The notes below the pieces were generated by a model that was not told the DNA's origin, made no database searches, and saw nothing but the letters and a program-made list of their open reading frames with translations. This document shows, piece after piece, positions 10,961 to 23,200 of a stretch of DNA of 64,000 nucleotides. Position numbers and translations under genes: made by a program. How positions within the stretch are numbered: position 1 is the first letter of the stretch; the number at the start of each line of letters is the position of its first letter. Source of the DNA: Gamarada debralockiae (lineage: Eukaryota > Ascomycota > Leotiomycetes > Helotiales > Hyphodiscaceae); contig NXFV01001283.1 in the NCBI GenBank assembly GCA_002803225.1, positions 62,001-126,000 of the forward strand. Direction: 5' to 3'.

Positions 10961-11046
10961 TTCAGACAATGGGAGTTCAGTACATATATTGGACCGAGAC
11001 TCTGGGAAATCTGTTCGACAAAGAAAGTAGCTCCGAACCACCCACG

Positions 11047-12071
11047 ATGGCTTCTTCATCACGACGAGAAAGCACAATTCTCATCACGGGCGGCAATGGC
11101 TCTCTTGGATCTGCTATTGCAATCTGCATCGCGAAGTCGCAACCAAGAAAATACCATCTTCTTCTCACGGCGCGGAAACTCGACGACGATCGAACGATTA
11201 AGACGTCAGCAGCTCTCACAGCGCTCGAGTCTTCATATGAGTTCACAGTTCTCGATCTCTCCTCCTTAGACAATGTTAAGTCATTCACTGCAACGTTGCG
11301 CGAGCGTGTGATGAAGGGAGAGCTGCCAAAATTTGATGGAGGTGGAGTAGTACTGTCTGCGGCTATGTTCACGTATGTCAAGGACAGTCGGACGAAAGAT
11401 GGTTGGAACGAGATGTACGGCATCAATGTCTTAGCGCAGCATTTGATCGTCAGAGAGTTGTTGCCTGTCCTTGGAGGTGCGTTGGTACTTAATATTTCAA
11501 GTTCAACGCATAGTATGGGAAGGGTTTATTATTTCTCAGGCCGAGAGAAAAGGAAGATCAAGGATTGGGATGATGCAGTAGACCGGGAAACAATACGTCT
11601 GGTGGAAGCTATGACAAGATATGGATCGAGCAAACTACTGTTCGTCATGTCTTTGTACGCCCTACAGCGACAATTGGATGCCGTAAGTCCACCTTGCCGT
11701 GTCCTCGAGTCCTTTTAACGAAAGCTCAGAAACCGCAAAATACAACTCAGATCGTCTCTGTGGATCCTGGCGGAATGTCAGGGGATTCTCACCTGGGCGT
11801 TGGACAGAGCAGGATCATTAGTTTCGTGATAGTATTGCTTGGAATCTTACGCCCGTTGGTGCAATGGCTCAAGAAGGATGCTTATAATCCACCGGAAGTG
11901 CCAGCCAACGCCATTGCTGATCTTTTTGGGAGAACTGAGAGGAACTTTGGTGGGAAGTATTTCATTTTGGATGATGAAGTCAAGAGCAGTGCTACGAGTC
12001 TGGACGAAAAGCTTCAAGATGAAGTATGCGAGTGGGTTTGTAAGGATCTGAACTCAAGCTCGAAGGTGTAA
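11047..12071 (+). CDS. short-chain dehydrogenase/reductase
   Basis: An NAD(P)-dependent oxidoreductase of the SDR superfamily. Its substrate cannot be told from the sequence. The Rossmann glycine motif is TGGNGSLGSAIA near the N-terminus. The substrate-side serine is in LNISSSTHSMG, and the catalytic Tyr/Lys pair is YGSSK. One intron at 11683-11750 (GTAAGT...CTCAG, 68 bp) joins QLDA to IVSVDPGGMSGD, the usual 'PG' element after the active site. The spliced product is 318 residues from ATG 11047 (context CCACGATGGC). An in-frame ATG at 10969 would add 26 residues with no family resemblance. A hydrophobic segment (IISFVIVLLGILRPLVQWL) suggests membrane association, as in sterol- and lipid-acting SDRs. 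It stands alone between the CorA-like and HET relics. Confidence 0.85.
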
Positions 12072-13017
12072 GCCCAGGGTGAAGCAACGAACTATGTCTA
12101 CAACCGCAAAGTTCCGGGTATTCTTGTTGGAATGAGTAATCAGTTACTCTGGTTTTAGGCAGATAGTTAGTATTCCTGGTTATCAGTGTTGCCTGCTGAG
12201 TCACATGGCATCACATGACTCACAGTTCACTTGATCGGTGTGACGTGTTCTATGAGTCATAGGAGGATTTCTGTCCATAAGTACAGACTACTGTACTTGG
12301 TTTGTTTATTAGTATCTCCAGTAACTTTACAGCCTTAATAATCCAACCACATTTCTCCTTACTTCTTGTCCATCACGTGACCATATTGCAAGTATTCTTT
12401 CGAAGTTTTAAAACTCTTCGAAAGCTTTCAATTGTCTAATTCTTGTCATGCTTTCACCTCATTCTCACTGTCCTTGGCCTGTACGGAGGCGCTCTAATAT
12501 CTATATCAGACCAAATTCTAAGAGTAACAGTTGAGGAGACGAGGCGAGAACTTTTGGCATTATGGACAATCGGCCATCGCAGGCGACTTCGTAATGGAGC
12601 TCTTTCTTGACTGTGAGAATTAGAAATAACTTCTCTTTCCTTGAAACCTGGCGTCGACCAATTTCTTCGCTGTAGCGTGGCTCGCGAGTCATGATCTAGA
12701 GAGGGCCTTAGGCCTTCGAGCTATGTTCCGAAGATGTATCGTCATTCGACCAGCTACAGCCCGCATGATGCGAAGTTAGAATATTGTAACGACCTTCGTT
12801 TCCCAACCTCCCAGGCCATCGTTACTGCCCTTCCGGCCGAATCTGATAGGATCACGCTCGTCTGAACATATCCGGAATCCTACTCTTAAAAACCGGCGAA
12901 TCTCTTGTTCTACCCACGGGCTCGATGATAAGGCAGGAAATGCTGTTCAGCAATAAGACCTTTAAGGAAGGATCCAGTCGCATTCAGTCCTCGTCTAAAC
13001 AAAGATGTTCTCGAACA
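12072..13017. other. intergenic, with paired GCN4/AP-1-type sites
   Basis: No gene recognised. TGAGTCA at 12197-12203 and TGACTCA at 12216-12222 are two consensus GCN4/AP-1 (bZIP) half-site palindromes 12 bases apart. They lie about 125 bp beyond the SDR stop. A plus-strand segment near 12720-12865 has coding-like composition but no known domain. Confidence 0.35.
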
Positions 13018-14345
13018 GCGGCTAGAAGAGTGAGCTTGGCAGACATGACATCGCTGAATCGATCTGGCCCAGATGAGACAACCTCGACATGAAGAAGTCT
13101 TGCATCCTCGGACCCAGACCTACTTGTATCTTCCTGACTGCCGTAACCAGATTCTCCAAGGAAATATCAAATTTTGGTATTGTCTAGTGAGGCCCATGAC
13201 CATGTTGGTGCACGATACCTCGGAGCTCGAAGGCTGGGCTTTACGCAGTACCATTGCAGTTGTTTTATCAGATCCGCTTTCCAAAGACCGGCAAGATAAG
13301 TGTCGTCTATGATGTAGCCTGGCCATTCTGTTCTGGCCTTGATACGACTCCGGCCTCCGTAGAGATACATATTTATTCTCTAGCATAGGAGAATCAGTTT
13401 CGGCATCGGGGTCGATGAGATATCCCTCGTCGTGTGCGGAGACACGCTGATGGAAGTCCTCCTTCGAGTATGGAGGATCATCTATTGCATGTATTATTGG
13501 TCTAGATCCCCCAGACACCAAACGATCTGCCCTATCGTTTCTGGAGACTTGAGGTTCCTCTTCTCTCTCTCCGTCAAAGGCCTTTTTCCCGTCCTTGTCG
13601 TCTTTCCATATTCTATAAGCTCTGTGGTAGGCAGCATAGGTGTCAGGATGAGATATGAGGAGTATGAACTCGTCATCGTAGTCCGGATTGGCGGCGTTCT
13701 CCACGAACCGTAATAGTGGACCTAAACCAACGTGCTCTAAGATCTGTTTTGTACGCGGGTCTGGATCCGATAATGCTCTATCCGCGTCCTTATCGATTCC
13801 ATCTATAAACCTCATTGTCAAAAATAGATCGATGCTTAATGGTCCTCTGACGTGTGTGTAAATAGGACGGCCTGCTGCAAGCTCCTTCTTGGTAAGAGTA
13901 TCCCGGAAGCTGGCATTACCTCCGTCATACCTGAGTGAGCCAGCTGCTCCGGGGTTCTCAGGCACTGCCCAGTGGCGCGGAAGTATGGGAGGTGAATAAT
14001 ATTCCTTCTCCTCAACTGAAGCAAGGCGTCTTTCTGACCTGGCTTGTATGAAAGCCGCTACTAAGGATGCCAAGCAGGAGATGGCAGGAAGCTTGTCGGT
14101 CTCTTTCGTCAGATCCCTCGAAGTAAATTCCTGACAAGATCACACCACAGTGTAAATATGTTCATTGGATCTTCAATATAGGCATCGAAAATTCGCCGTG
14201 GTGCCAGCGGGTCATTCGCTGCAAATAGATAAGCGGGTATTCTTTCTTGACGAATGCCTTCTCAGCATTGCCAGTATAGTTCTTCTTCATAGTAATAGAT
14301 CACTCTTGGAGAAATCGCGGCGAAGCTAAAAGCAGGATTCTCTGT
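13018..14345 (-). pseudogene. HET (heterokaryon incompatibility) domain gene, decayed and 5'-truncated
   Basis: HET-domain proteins mediate cell death when genetically different hyphae fuse. The minus strand shows family signatures in order: SPRVIYYYEEELYWQC, an in-frame TGA, EGIRQERIPAYLFAA, LWCDLV, then after a one-base shift FTSRDLTKETDKLPAISCLA. A long open segment (13380-14073) follows. Then, in another frame (13167-13370), come DDTYLAGLWKADLIKQLQW and YRAPTWSWASL. These correspond to the mid and C-terminal HET motifs. The roughly 220-residue acidic segment between LPAIS and YLAGLW is much longer than usual. The N-terminal HET half is missing at the junction near 14345. At least one stop and two frameshifts make it a pseudogene. 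Confidence 0.8.
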
Positions 14346-14388
14346 CGGCATGCCAGATTTCTTTGGGATTGGATGGGGTTACGAGTAA

Positions 14389-15817
14389 GTGGGATTATTT
14401 TCGCGTATCTTTCATCATCGATGCGACCTCCAGCGTCGAGAAGGAATCTCCTTTCTGAACAGCCATGCTTATTTGATGACCTTAAGATTCATCCCAGGTC
14501 CCAAAGGAGGTCTCAACACCACACTATCAAATATTGCGACCCTGAGCAACTTTGCCAGCTTCAACATGCCAATACCAATCGTAGTAGCGAACCAAATTAC
14601 TGACGACGATGTGGAGTACTACGGTCTCAAAGTCCCATACTATAACTCCACCACCGTAAGTACCGCGATAAAGCTAGTACCACTGCTGTACTAAGGGAGC
14701 AAACAGTTCGAGTTCACTCCTTTTGAATCCGGAGCATGGAACGGACCAGCAGCATTTACACCTACCAAGTACCTTGGCACAACATTCTCCAACGGAGCGC
14801 CTGCCAACAGCAGCAGGTGCGTTGAGGGTTATGATAGAGTATCGTATGTCCGAGACCTTTTTTAACGAGTATGTGTCCCTGCCACTGACCTTGGATTCTA
14901 GTTTCATGTTTGGAGCCGTAGGTGCAGCTGCGAACTTCTGGTACATCGAAAACGAATCCAACGGCACTCTCGCCCCGTTCTCGAAGCGCTCCCTCCCAGC
15001 TCCAGCTTCCCCAGAGAAACGTGGCGACTCACTTGCAAAGCGCGCAATCACGCTCCCGCTCGCGGTCCTTCAACCTCTCATCAATGCCTTCCAGGAGTTC
15101 TTCGGGCGAAGCCTCTTTCAAATCGCTTATGCCACCTTCCCCAATCCATTCCCCAGCATCGCATCCAAGGACATAGTTCTCGCCGATGGTTCAGAGGCAT
15201 CGCAGTCGATCCCACTCTGGCCCCAAATCCAGCCTGCACGAAAGCCATCCTTCATTGTGGCCTGGGACTCCGACTGCGACCAAGCGCCATACTCCTGGAA
15301 CAACGGCACAAACTTGTACGATACCTACATTCAGGCTAAGGCACATGGCACCCCTTTCCCAATCGTCCCGCCAGCAACGACATTCATTCACAACAATTAT
15401 ACCACCAAGCCCGCCTTCTTCGGCTGTGATGCCAGCCTCACAACCACCAAGTCGGCCGACTCCCCCATTATCTTCTACATGACAAACTCCCTATACTCGG
15501 CCTACACGAATTACTCTTTCTTCCAGTTTCAAACCACGTTCTCACAGATAAACGACATTTTCGAAAACGGATTTAATCAGATTACGCAAGGAAATAGCAC
15601 GCTGGATCCGGAATGGCCAGCGTGTCTGGGTTGTGCGGTGATCGACAGAAGTTTGGAGAAGGTGGGAATGACGAGAACAAAGCAGTGTAAGAGCTGCTTT
15701 GAGAAGTATTGTTGGGATGGGAAGGTGTATGAGGGCGAAGTTGGTGTCGTTGATCTACCGCTCGTGTTGGACCCGACTTTGAGTTTCGCGGAGTGGAGTG
15801 AGACGCATAACTTCTAA
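14389..15817 (+). pseudogene. lysophospholipase (phospholipase B), 5'-truncated
   Basis: Fungal phospholipase B removes acyl chains from phospholipids and lysophospholipids and is secreted or GPI-anchored. Clear family sequence begins at about 14475 (LNTTLSNIATLSNFASFN). After introns at 14656-14706 and 14844-14901 it continues with FEFTPFESGAW, FMFGAVGAAANFWY, DGSEASQSIPLWPQIQPARK (catalytic Asp region), PYSWNNGTNLYDTY, FFGCDAS and the terminal Cys motif TLDPEWPACLGCAVIDRS. Splicing gives an open 439-codon frame, against about 600-650 for the family. The missing part contains the nucleophile serine (GLSGG-type box), the oxyanion residues and the signal peptide. The sequence upstream is the HET relic on the other strand. 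The remaining frame is intact, so loss is recent or the product has another use, but hydrolase activity is not expected. Confidence 0.75.
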
Positions 15818-15872
15818 GTGGTGTTGTGAGAATCCACGAGAAAAAGTAACTTGTCTAGAAATGGAAATGGTA

Positions 15873-17147
15873 CTAATCTAATTGAGGTTCCAAAATCCGG
15901 GCATTCAAACTAGGCGAACTCACAATGATGCCTTCAGTAGCCCCATTTCCATCAATCAGCGCCACACCGCCAGCAAAGCGCGATTTAATTCGCTCCATAC
16001 CCAGTCTCGGATGGCCTCGCATACCCCGCCACATATTCGTCCCCTTCAGCACCTCGTCTCCCATCAGAAACCACCACTTCACAGCAAACCGTTCACTGAT
16101 CTCCCAAGCGCCCTGTTCCCAGGGATTACTACCCCAAACCTTCACGTCTACCAAGATGTCATGCCAAATCTCGTAACCTAAAAAACCATGAGTCTGGGCA
16201 AAGACAGGCGCGGCAGGTCGGCAAAAGAGTAAAAGAGATGTATATGTATCAGACATAGGGGGGTTGGTAGAGAAGATGTACAGGCTTGTGGCTCGGGCTT
16301 GGGAAAGAGGGGGCTTACAGTCAATAATGTGCTGGGCAAGCACGAGCCGTTCCCTCAGCGCAGGAATAGGAATAAGATCCACATAAGGCGAATGCGGGAT
16401 TGTTGTTTGCAAGGGAAGAGGAAGGAGGGATGGCGGTGCAGGGGAAAGTGCATTCAGCCAGATTTTCCAGTTTTGGGATCCTGGCTCGCGGCGGGTGGAA
16501 CAGTCGATTGACAGGAGGGCTGCATTTGTTAGGAGGGCCGTCAGGGTGGATGTTGTGTGGAGGAGGATAACTGAAGGCCATAGTTAGATGAAAAGGTGGG
16601 AAAGAAACGAAAGAGGGAACGTACAATGAGTGTCAGTCTTTGGCGATGGGTAGGCAATCGTATCTAGCGCGGAGTTCTTAGCGCTATGACTTGGAACCAA
16701 GTTGCCCTGGCTTTGACGAGGTGAGTTGGTGATCTGAATGGAGCTGGTTCGAGTCGAGTTTTGAGACGTAGGGCTCAAGACGAGATCGTTTGGGAAGTCC
16801 TCGCCCTGAAATAGAGACGAATAGTCGAGTTCGTTGATGCCAGAGAAATCGAAGTCGTTCAATGGATTCGATTCTGTGGTAGTATTCTTTCCGTCCCTCT
16901 TGCCTCGGGGAGGCGGTAATTCTTTTCGATTAGTGGGGGCACGTTTGTTATGTGTTGAGCGCGTGTTTTCAGCTGGTGACGAGGGATCAGGAGTTCGTTT
17001 TGTTTTCCCTGGCTTGCGGCCGAATTTCTTTCGATGTGCTCTCTGCGCCAGTCTGTTCTGGACTCGTTTCCGAATAACACCGTCTTCAATTCCTCTCCAA
17101 TCATCCTTCTCTGCAGACTGGATGTACGGCGTCCACATTGGATCCAT
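15873..17147 (-). CDS. bZIP transcription factor with DUF3425 domain
   Basis: A nuclear DNA-binding regulator. The basic region is RKRVQNRLAQRAHRKKFG, in the usual place about 20 residues from the start and preceded by the DDWRGI motif typical of this family. A Ser/Thr/Asn-rich linker follows. The DUF3425 C-terminal domain is built from three exons: LTALLTNAALLSIDCS, LQTTIPHSPYVDLIPIPAL, and VKVWGSNPWEQGAWEISERFAVKW. Introns read at 16571-16624 (GTACGT...TTCAG, 54 bp) and 16178-16318 (GTAAGC...TTTAG, 141 bp). Together they give 359 residues in frame. If the second intron were retained, the frame would still be open from 16412 but would carry an alien insert. Start chosen at MDPMWTP (17147); an ATG at 17216 is also in frame. 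No zipper leucine ladder is obvious, as is common in DUF3425 bZIPs. Confidence 0.8.
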
Positions 17148-17731
17148 CGTGAAACTTGGGACTTTCAGTGCGGGAAGTCTGACAGAATGACTGAGAAGTT
17201 TGAATGTACATCTCAAATTGAAAGTACCGGTCGGTGGTCAAAATGCATTGGGGGGTTGAGAGACGCTAAATGGTGACCGGTTTTGGGGTGCGATTTGTAA
17301 TCGAGACTGGCTGAGAAATAACGTGCCCTGGACGGGATACCCCCAGTTGGGTAATCAGTAATCACTGGTCAGAATTTGGCCGGGAGATAATGGGAACCAA
17401 TGTTTGTTTTATTTGCATCATTTTAAAAACCACCAACAGTTACGAAAGGGATCGAAAGTGATGGTGAGTATCCACAATGCGCATTACTAAACCTCCAAAT
17501 GAGGGAGGCAAGACGGCAAAGCTGGTCAGAAACCAAAACTCCCCCTGCCTTTGTAATATGAAATATGGCGTCTTCAAAAAGCATGGCAGGATATGGAGCT
17601 CAGAAAGACATAAGAGCAGCGTCTCAAGATTTATTTGAGGTTGAAAGATCCAGTATCTCAATAACTTCACGAATTCTCTTCATCGATCGCTTCTGCTTCA
17701 AATACCCATCCAGCACTGTAAAACTCTCAAA
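17148..17731. promoter_or_regulatory. divergent promoter region between bZIP and SDR genes
   Basis: A 584-bp interval separates the bZIP start (minus) and the SDR start (plus), so the two genes may share regulatory sequence. No specific binding site can be claimed. Confidence 0.35.
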
Positions 17732-18709
17732 ATGGCAGGTTTCCCTTCCCCTACAAAGACGTGGCACAGCTCGCCTTATCCCAGCATCGACCCAACTCGT
17801 CCCGAGTTGTCCCTCACCGGAAAATCCATCGTAATCACAGGAGGTGGTTCAGGCATTGGCTTCGCAATCTCAAAAGCACTCGCCCTTGCCGGAGCATCTC
17901 GACTCGCCATCATCGGTCGTCGCCCTGATGTCCTCTCCAAAGCCGCAGCCGAAATCAAAGACCTGGTCGGCAACAAAACTCAAGTCTTCACTTTCTCCGC
18001 AGATGTAGGAAACAAAGAGCAGGTCGATCGCACATTCAATGAGATCAGCACAGAGTTTGGGGCCAGGGAATTAGATATGCTTGTCAATAATGCGGGGTAC
18101 TTCACTGGCGTACGACCTTTTGGGACAGAAACAGTGGAAGAGTGGACGAAGGCGGTTGATATTAATATCAAAGGGGTGTACTTTGTCGCGACGTCGTTCA
18201 TAGCAAAGGCCAAGACAGACGCAACAATCATCAACATCTCAACCGCCATGGCCCACTTGCCCGCGAGCTTTCGCACCGGGTGCTCGTCCTACTCCTCCAC
18301 CAAACTCGCAGGCTCGAAGATCATGGAGTTTGTCCAAGCCGAAAATTCCTCCTTATATGTAGTAGAGATCCATCCTGGGCAAGTAACAGAGACAGACATG
18401 GCCGCCAAGATTCAAGGACTGCCTCACATCGACGATGGTATGAGTTCGTTCCAACCTCTCAGGACATTTTGAGCTAACAAGTATCCAGCTGAGCTTGCCG
18501 GCAACTTCACGGTCTGGGCTGCTAGTCCCGAGGCAAAGTTCTTGAAAGGGAAGTTGGTCTGGGTGAATTGGGATGTGGATGAGTTGAAGGAAAATGCGAA
18601 GGAGATTGAGAGCAGTGCTTTGTTCACTTTGGGGCTGGATGGATTCTCCAGCTTCAAGTACAAAGAAGAAAAATCTGATGCTTTGGCTTCTTTCAAGCAG
18701 GACGCATAG
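17732..18709 (+). CDS. short-chain dehydrogenase/reductase (classical type)
   Basis: A soluble classical SDR. The cofactor motif is TGGGSGIGFAIS, and the structural motif NNAG occurs in LDMLVNNAGYF. The active-site serine is in IINISTAMAHL and the catalytic pair is in YSSTK. The following helix and PGQVTETDMA match the canonical 'PG' element. One intron at 18438-18488 (GTATGA...TCCAG, 51 bp) sits after HIDD and leads to AELAGNFTVWAASPEAKFL, the usual C-terminal region where fungal members end in 'GKLVWVNWDVDEL'. The spliced product is 308 residues. It is transcribed divergently from the DUF3425 bZIP gene 584 bp away. Which substrate it reduces or oxidises is not visible. Confidence 0.9.
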
Positions 18710-20297
18710 ACTTGTTGTTCTGTGTAGACTAGGAACAGATGGGGGGTCGCTTTCAATAGGGTATGCTGCCATCACTCAACGAGACCTCGCACACGCAAGG
18801 TTAATGTCCACAGTGAAGCTTTCTACGATAATTCAGAATCGTTGCTGAGAAATAATCCTGCCTGACTGTTATTCACAACTTAATACACGTTCTCAATACT
18901 ATATGGTGCAGACCCGTCTCCAGAAAGTCAATGTATACCACAATTGCCAAATAAACTGTCAACAACGGACACACTTTCGACAACGGACAAAGCACTGACT
19001 GTCCCCACCTCCTCTGCTAATTGTTCTCTTCTGCGCTTGACCTCTTTCTCTACTATCTGCCTGAACTATCTTGGGAGCTATAGTCTTGCCTTTCCAGAGG
19101 TGGTGAGGCATCACAACGCTAATGAAGACATCCCAAACTTGCTTGGTTTTCTAAGAGTTACATGCAGCGCAATCTTTGAAATAGCCCGTCACATAAAACG
19201 TCATATGCTTTGTTTTAATTTATTGAGCAATCTTCAATTCAGTTGTGGGGGAGGAACTAATCCTCGCCGGAAGCAGATGGCTAGGAGGACTGGAGTTCGG
19301 CCGTGAATGGACTAGTGAGGTGAAACTCGAAGCGCCGCAGCCCTGTAAACAATGAATAGTCCAGGACCGGATTTCCCCAACAGACCAGCTCCTATGAAGA
19401 TAGCCCCTGTTACATAGTACCTGGCCATTTAGGCGTTAGCAACCAAGGACCAAGCCAAATATATTAACTGCCACCTCCTACTCAAATAACCCATCTCGAG
19501 GAGGAGGTGGCAGACGAAGTGGACTCGGATCTTTAATCTCTGCAGCGCTTATTGGCAATCACTGGTCCAGGACTAGTTGGCCACGACTTGCTTCAGAACC
19601 TACCCTCTTTAGAATAGCCCCTGTTGCAAGAGACTCGGGTTTCAAGCTACTGTAGAGACTGAATCGTCCAAGGGGTAGCGCCTTGCAGTTGCAATACCCT
19701 CTCAGTTAAGAATGAAACAGGGCGTGAATTGACAAACTCCCTGGACAAGGTCAACAACGCCTCACAATGACAGATGTGCCACTTGGCAACTTGAGGGGCC
19801 GACAAGCTGTGTGTCACTCTGAAAGTGAAGAAGACAGTGACTGAAATCAAATAATCGCGAACAAAACAAAAGGAATATAGATCAAAATTTATTGTTTTGT
19901 GTCTATGCCACGAATCATTATTCGCAAATCTTAACCATGCCAGATCGAAGTATAATTTTGAGCCTCGAGAATAAGCCAACCAGCCATATTCATGAAACCT
20001 GTCGTCCCGATGTAAAGCAAACACCGCATTAGTCCTGTATGAGCCAGCCCTCTACCTTAATAAATGGGTATCATTGCAAGCAAAAGATGCCAAAAACTGC
20101 CGTTCCCGTCCGCTGCCGGGTAAACTCTATGAGTTGTAAAAAGCAAGATCCCATCCACCCAAAGCCCATACGCACGCTCACACGCCAAAAAAGAAATAGA
20201 CATCTTCGCACAGTGCAGAGCACAGCAAGAGTAACGAACCTTCTAGAATGTGCCAGTCGCAATGAAAATCGAAAGGAATAGACAGCGCCGTAACGAC
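18710..20297. other. gene-poor stretch with a stem-loop
   Basis: No supported gene. A perfect 12-base inverted repeat, CTGCCACCTCCT (19468-19479) and AGGAGGTGGCAG (19502-19513), encloses 22 bases. Motifs such as 'ATAGCCCCTGTT' recur at about 19400 and 19614, suggesting decayed repeats. A 125-codon minus frame at 19647-20024 has no family signature. Confidence 0.4.
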
Positions 20298-23200
20298 CTA
20301 GTCTGGACCACCACCAACGCCGAAGAGGTAGGAAAGTTGATTGACGTTGAGACGGCCAAGAGATTTGCTGGCACCCTCGTCGAGTGCAGAATCAACAAGC
20401 TTGCGCTTTCTCTCCTGCAGCTCAATAATTCGATCCTCAACAGTGCTCTCAACCAGAATGCGGTGGACTTCAACGGGGTTCCGCTGACCGATACGGTATG
20501 CGCGATCGACGGCCTGCATCTCGATGAAGGGGTTCCAGAAAGGATCGAGAATTATGACGCGAGAAGCGGCAACGAGATTGAGTCCAGCATTGCCAGCTTT
20601 CAAGGAGATGAGCATGATCTTGGTATTGGGTCTGTCCGTGAATCGGACAATGGCGTTGTTGCGGGCGTCCGCATTCATGGCTCCATCATATCGCTCGCAC
20701 TTCCAGCCCTTCTGATCGATCGGTACTTGGAGGAGATCAAGGAGAGACACGAATTGGCTGAATACGATAGTCTTTTGCCCGTCGTTTTGGAATTGTTCGA
20801 GGAGTTCCACGCACTTGTCGACCTTTGCCGAGGGCTGCCAATTCTTGCGGAGGTATTTCATGTATCGGCGACGACCTTCCGCGGTTCTAGACGCCTCTTT
20901 TTTCAGCATCGCAAGGGAGATATGCTGCTTCTCTTCCTTCTTCTTGCCTTTCTTAGACTTCTGGCGCTTGTCATTGCTCTTCTTCGACTTGGATTTTCTC
21001 TTCGGGGCCCGTTCAGCCTCGTCATCGCCGTCGTCGCCTTCCTCTTCATCCTCTGTATCCTCAATATCATCGGGGACTATGAAACCTCGGAGGTCACCAT
21101 TTCGGTCTGCATCATCCTCACTCTCAGTCTCACTCTCCGAATGAGAATCGCTATCGCTATCGCTATCCGTCTCGCTACCACTATCCACGCTGGTGACATC
21201 CTCTTGGGAGGCTTCGTCAGGTTTGTGCACTTTCTTGAAGGTCGCATAGTCGATGACCTTCTTCAGATCGATTTTGCCTCGACAAGTTGGACACTTCGCC
21301 CCGGCGCCGGCCTCGTTACCATCTGCCTGATTTTGAAGGACAGCCTGATCGGAAATTTTGCTGAGACACTCCGCACAAGTATCATGACCACATGGAATGA
21401 CAATTGTTGGGTTCTCAACTCCATCGTAACACACCGGGCACTAGAATGGTCAGCAAGCAAAATACCTAAGTTTTTAGAAGAGGACTTACATCAAATCCTT
21501 CAGCAGCCAACAGTCTGCCGACGACATCTGGGTTCAGGCTCTTAGCCAGTTCGATCATGGCTTCCACCGAGAGATCAACTCCAGCTGGAGGAGCTTCTTC
21601 GAAGTCCATGATGAGATGAGGATGGCAGCATGCTTGACGAAGGCGCAACAGAAGAACTAACACGTTAGAGTAGTTCTTACCAACCGTATTGGCCCGCAAG
21701 TACTTGTTGAATTGAATTTGCGTCTTGCTCTCGAGAGCATTATAGAACTCCTGCTCATCTTTGCTGAACACGACATGCTGAATCTGCTCTGTCTTCGGGG
21801 GCAGGTTGATGATGGGCTTGCCATCGATAAGCGATGTTTTAGTTCGACGAAGGAGAATTGCCTTCAGGACAGCCTGGAGTTTTTTCATCGCATCTTGGAC
21901 AGTTCGCTGACTCGCATCACCTTTAGTCAGCATTCCGAAGGCCTGAGTATATTAGCAATTATTCGTAAATATCCCGATGAATCGCCTTACCGCTTGGAAT
22001 CTCGTCCACTCATTGTATGGTTTGATTCTAAGGAAGTGGATCAACGAGTATAGTTCCCCGACGTTGTTCATCATTGGAGTTCCAGTGAGACAGAATCTGG
22101 TCATGGCCCTAAGATGTTTTGCCGCCCGGGACGCGTTGGTAGCCTTATTCTTGATACACTGAGCTTCGTCCAGGATAACGCGATAGAATACACTCTTTGG
22201 GCCCAACAGAGGGAAGAGCTTCTTCATTGGGGTCTGGTCGTAGTCGTGTTCATGCCCGTTCAATTTCTGCTGTTGCAACCACACTTCATAACGCTTGAAT
22301 TCCGCCCCCAACGTTCCGTATGTCGTTAGTAGAATGTCGTAAGTCCGGAGCTCGTCCCAGCTAAGTTTCTTTCCCTGGCCGTGAATCATGTGGATGCTCA
22401 ATCGGTGAGAGGCGGTGACCTTCGAACGGATTTCACGGTCCCATTGTCGCACTAATGCAACGGGTCCAACTATCAGAGTGGTCTGAAAAACGTTAGTTTG
22501 TGAATAAAATGGCGAGAAGAAAACCGTACCTTGCACGAGATACTTGCTGATGGCCGACTGAGCATCAGTGCAAGAGTACTGATCGTCTTGCCAAGTCCCA
22601 TGTCATCAGCAAGGATGCCTCCTTTATTAGTACCTTCCTCCATTGATTTCATCCACGTGAGTGCGAGCTTCTGGTGTTCATACTATATGCAGTCAGTACA
22701 AAGATCCCAAAATCATCGCATGCCAACTTACCAAAGGACAGATAAGGCCATCAGGTGTTCCTTCTCTGTCTTCGGCTGGCAGCTCGGTATCAGGTCGGAT
22801 GTTTTCCAATAGAGTCTTGATTTCATCGTTTGTCTTCCGTGGATCGTTCATGATGTAGTCAAATTGCTCGCCCATTCGCTCGTTGGTTGGCAGGTTGAAG
22901 ATATCCGGCATAAGATCAGCTAGAGGCTGCGAAAATGGGTTGGGATCGACACCAAATCCTTGGGAAGGGCCTGGCTGGTTGATATTATATACATTGCCCA
23001 TGGCGCCACCTGCTGCATTGTTTAATGTGAATCCTAGACCAGGTCCGGAATTCTGTATGGAACCGTCGCGATTGCCAGAGTACATACCACCATTATTTCC
23101 TGAAAGAATTCCGCCACAAAGAGCTGCACTAGGATAGACATAGTTTCCGTCGCCCCCATACGCCTGTGGAGTTCCGTAGACGAAGTTGCCTGTCATACCG

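Noticed and set aside
10969..18709. Secondary-metabolite cluster built around the two SDR genes and the bZIP factor
   Set aside because: No polyketide synthase, peptide synthetase, terpene cyclase or P450 is present, and the genes between are decayed HET and phospholipase sequences.
19647..20024. 125-codon minus-strand frame downstream of the SNF2 gene
   Set aside because: No recognisable motif and no homologue-like pattern; long frames arise by chance in this composition.
20250..21545. 431-codon plus-strand frame
   Set aside because: It is the antisense of the SNF2 C-terminal exon, whose helicase and RING motifs are unmistakable on the minus strand.
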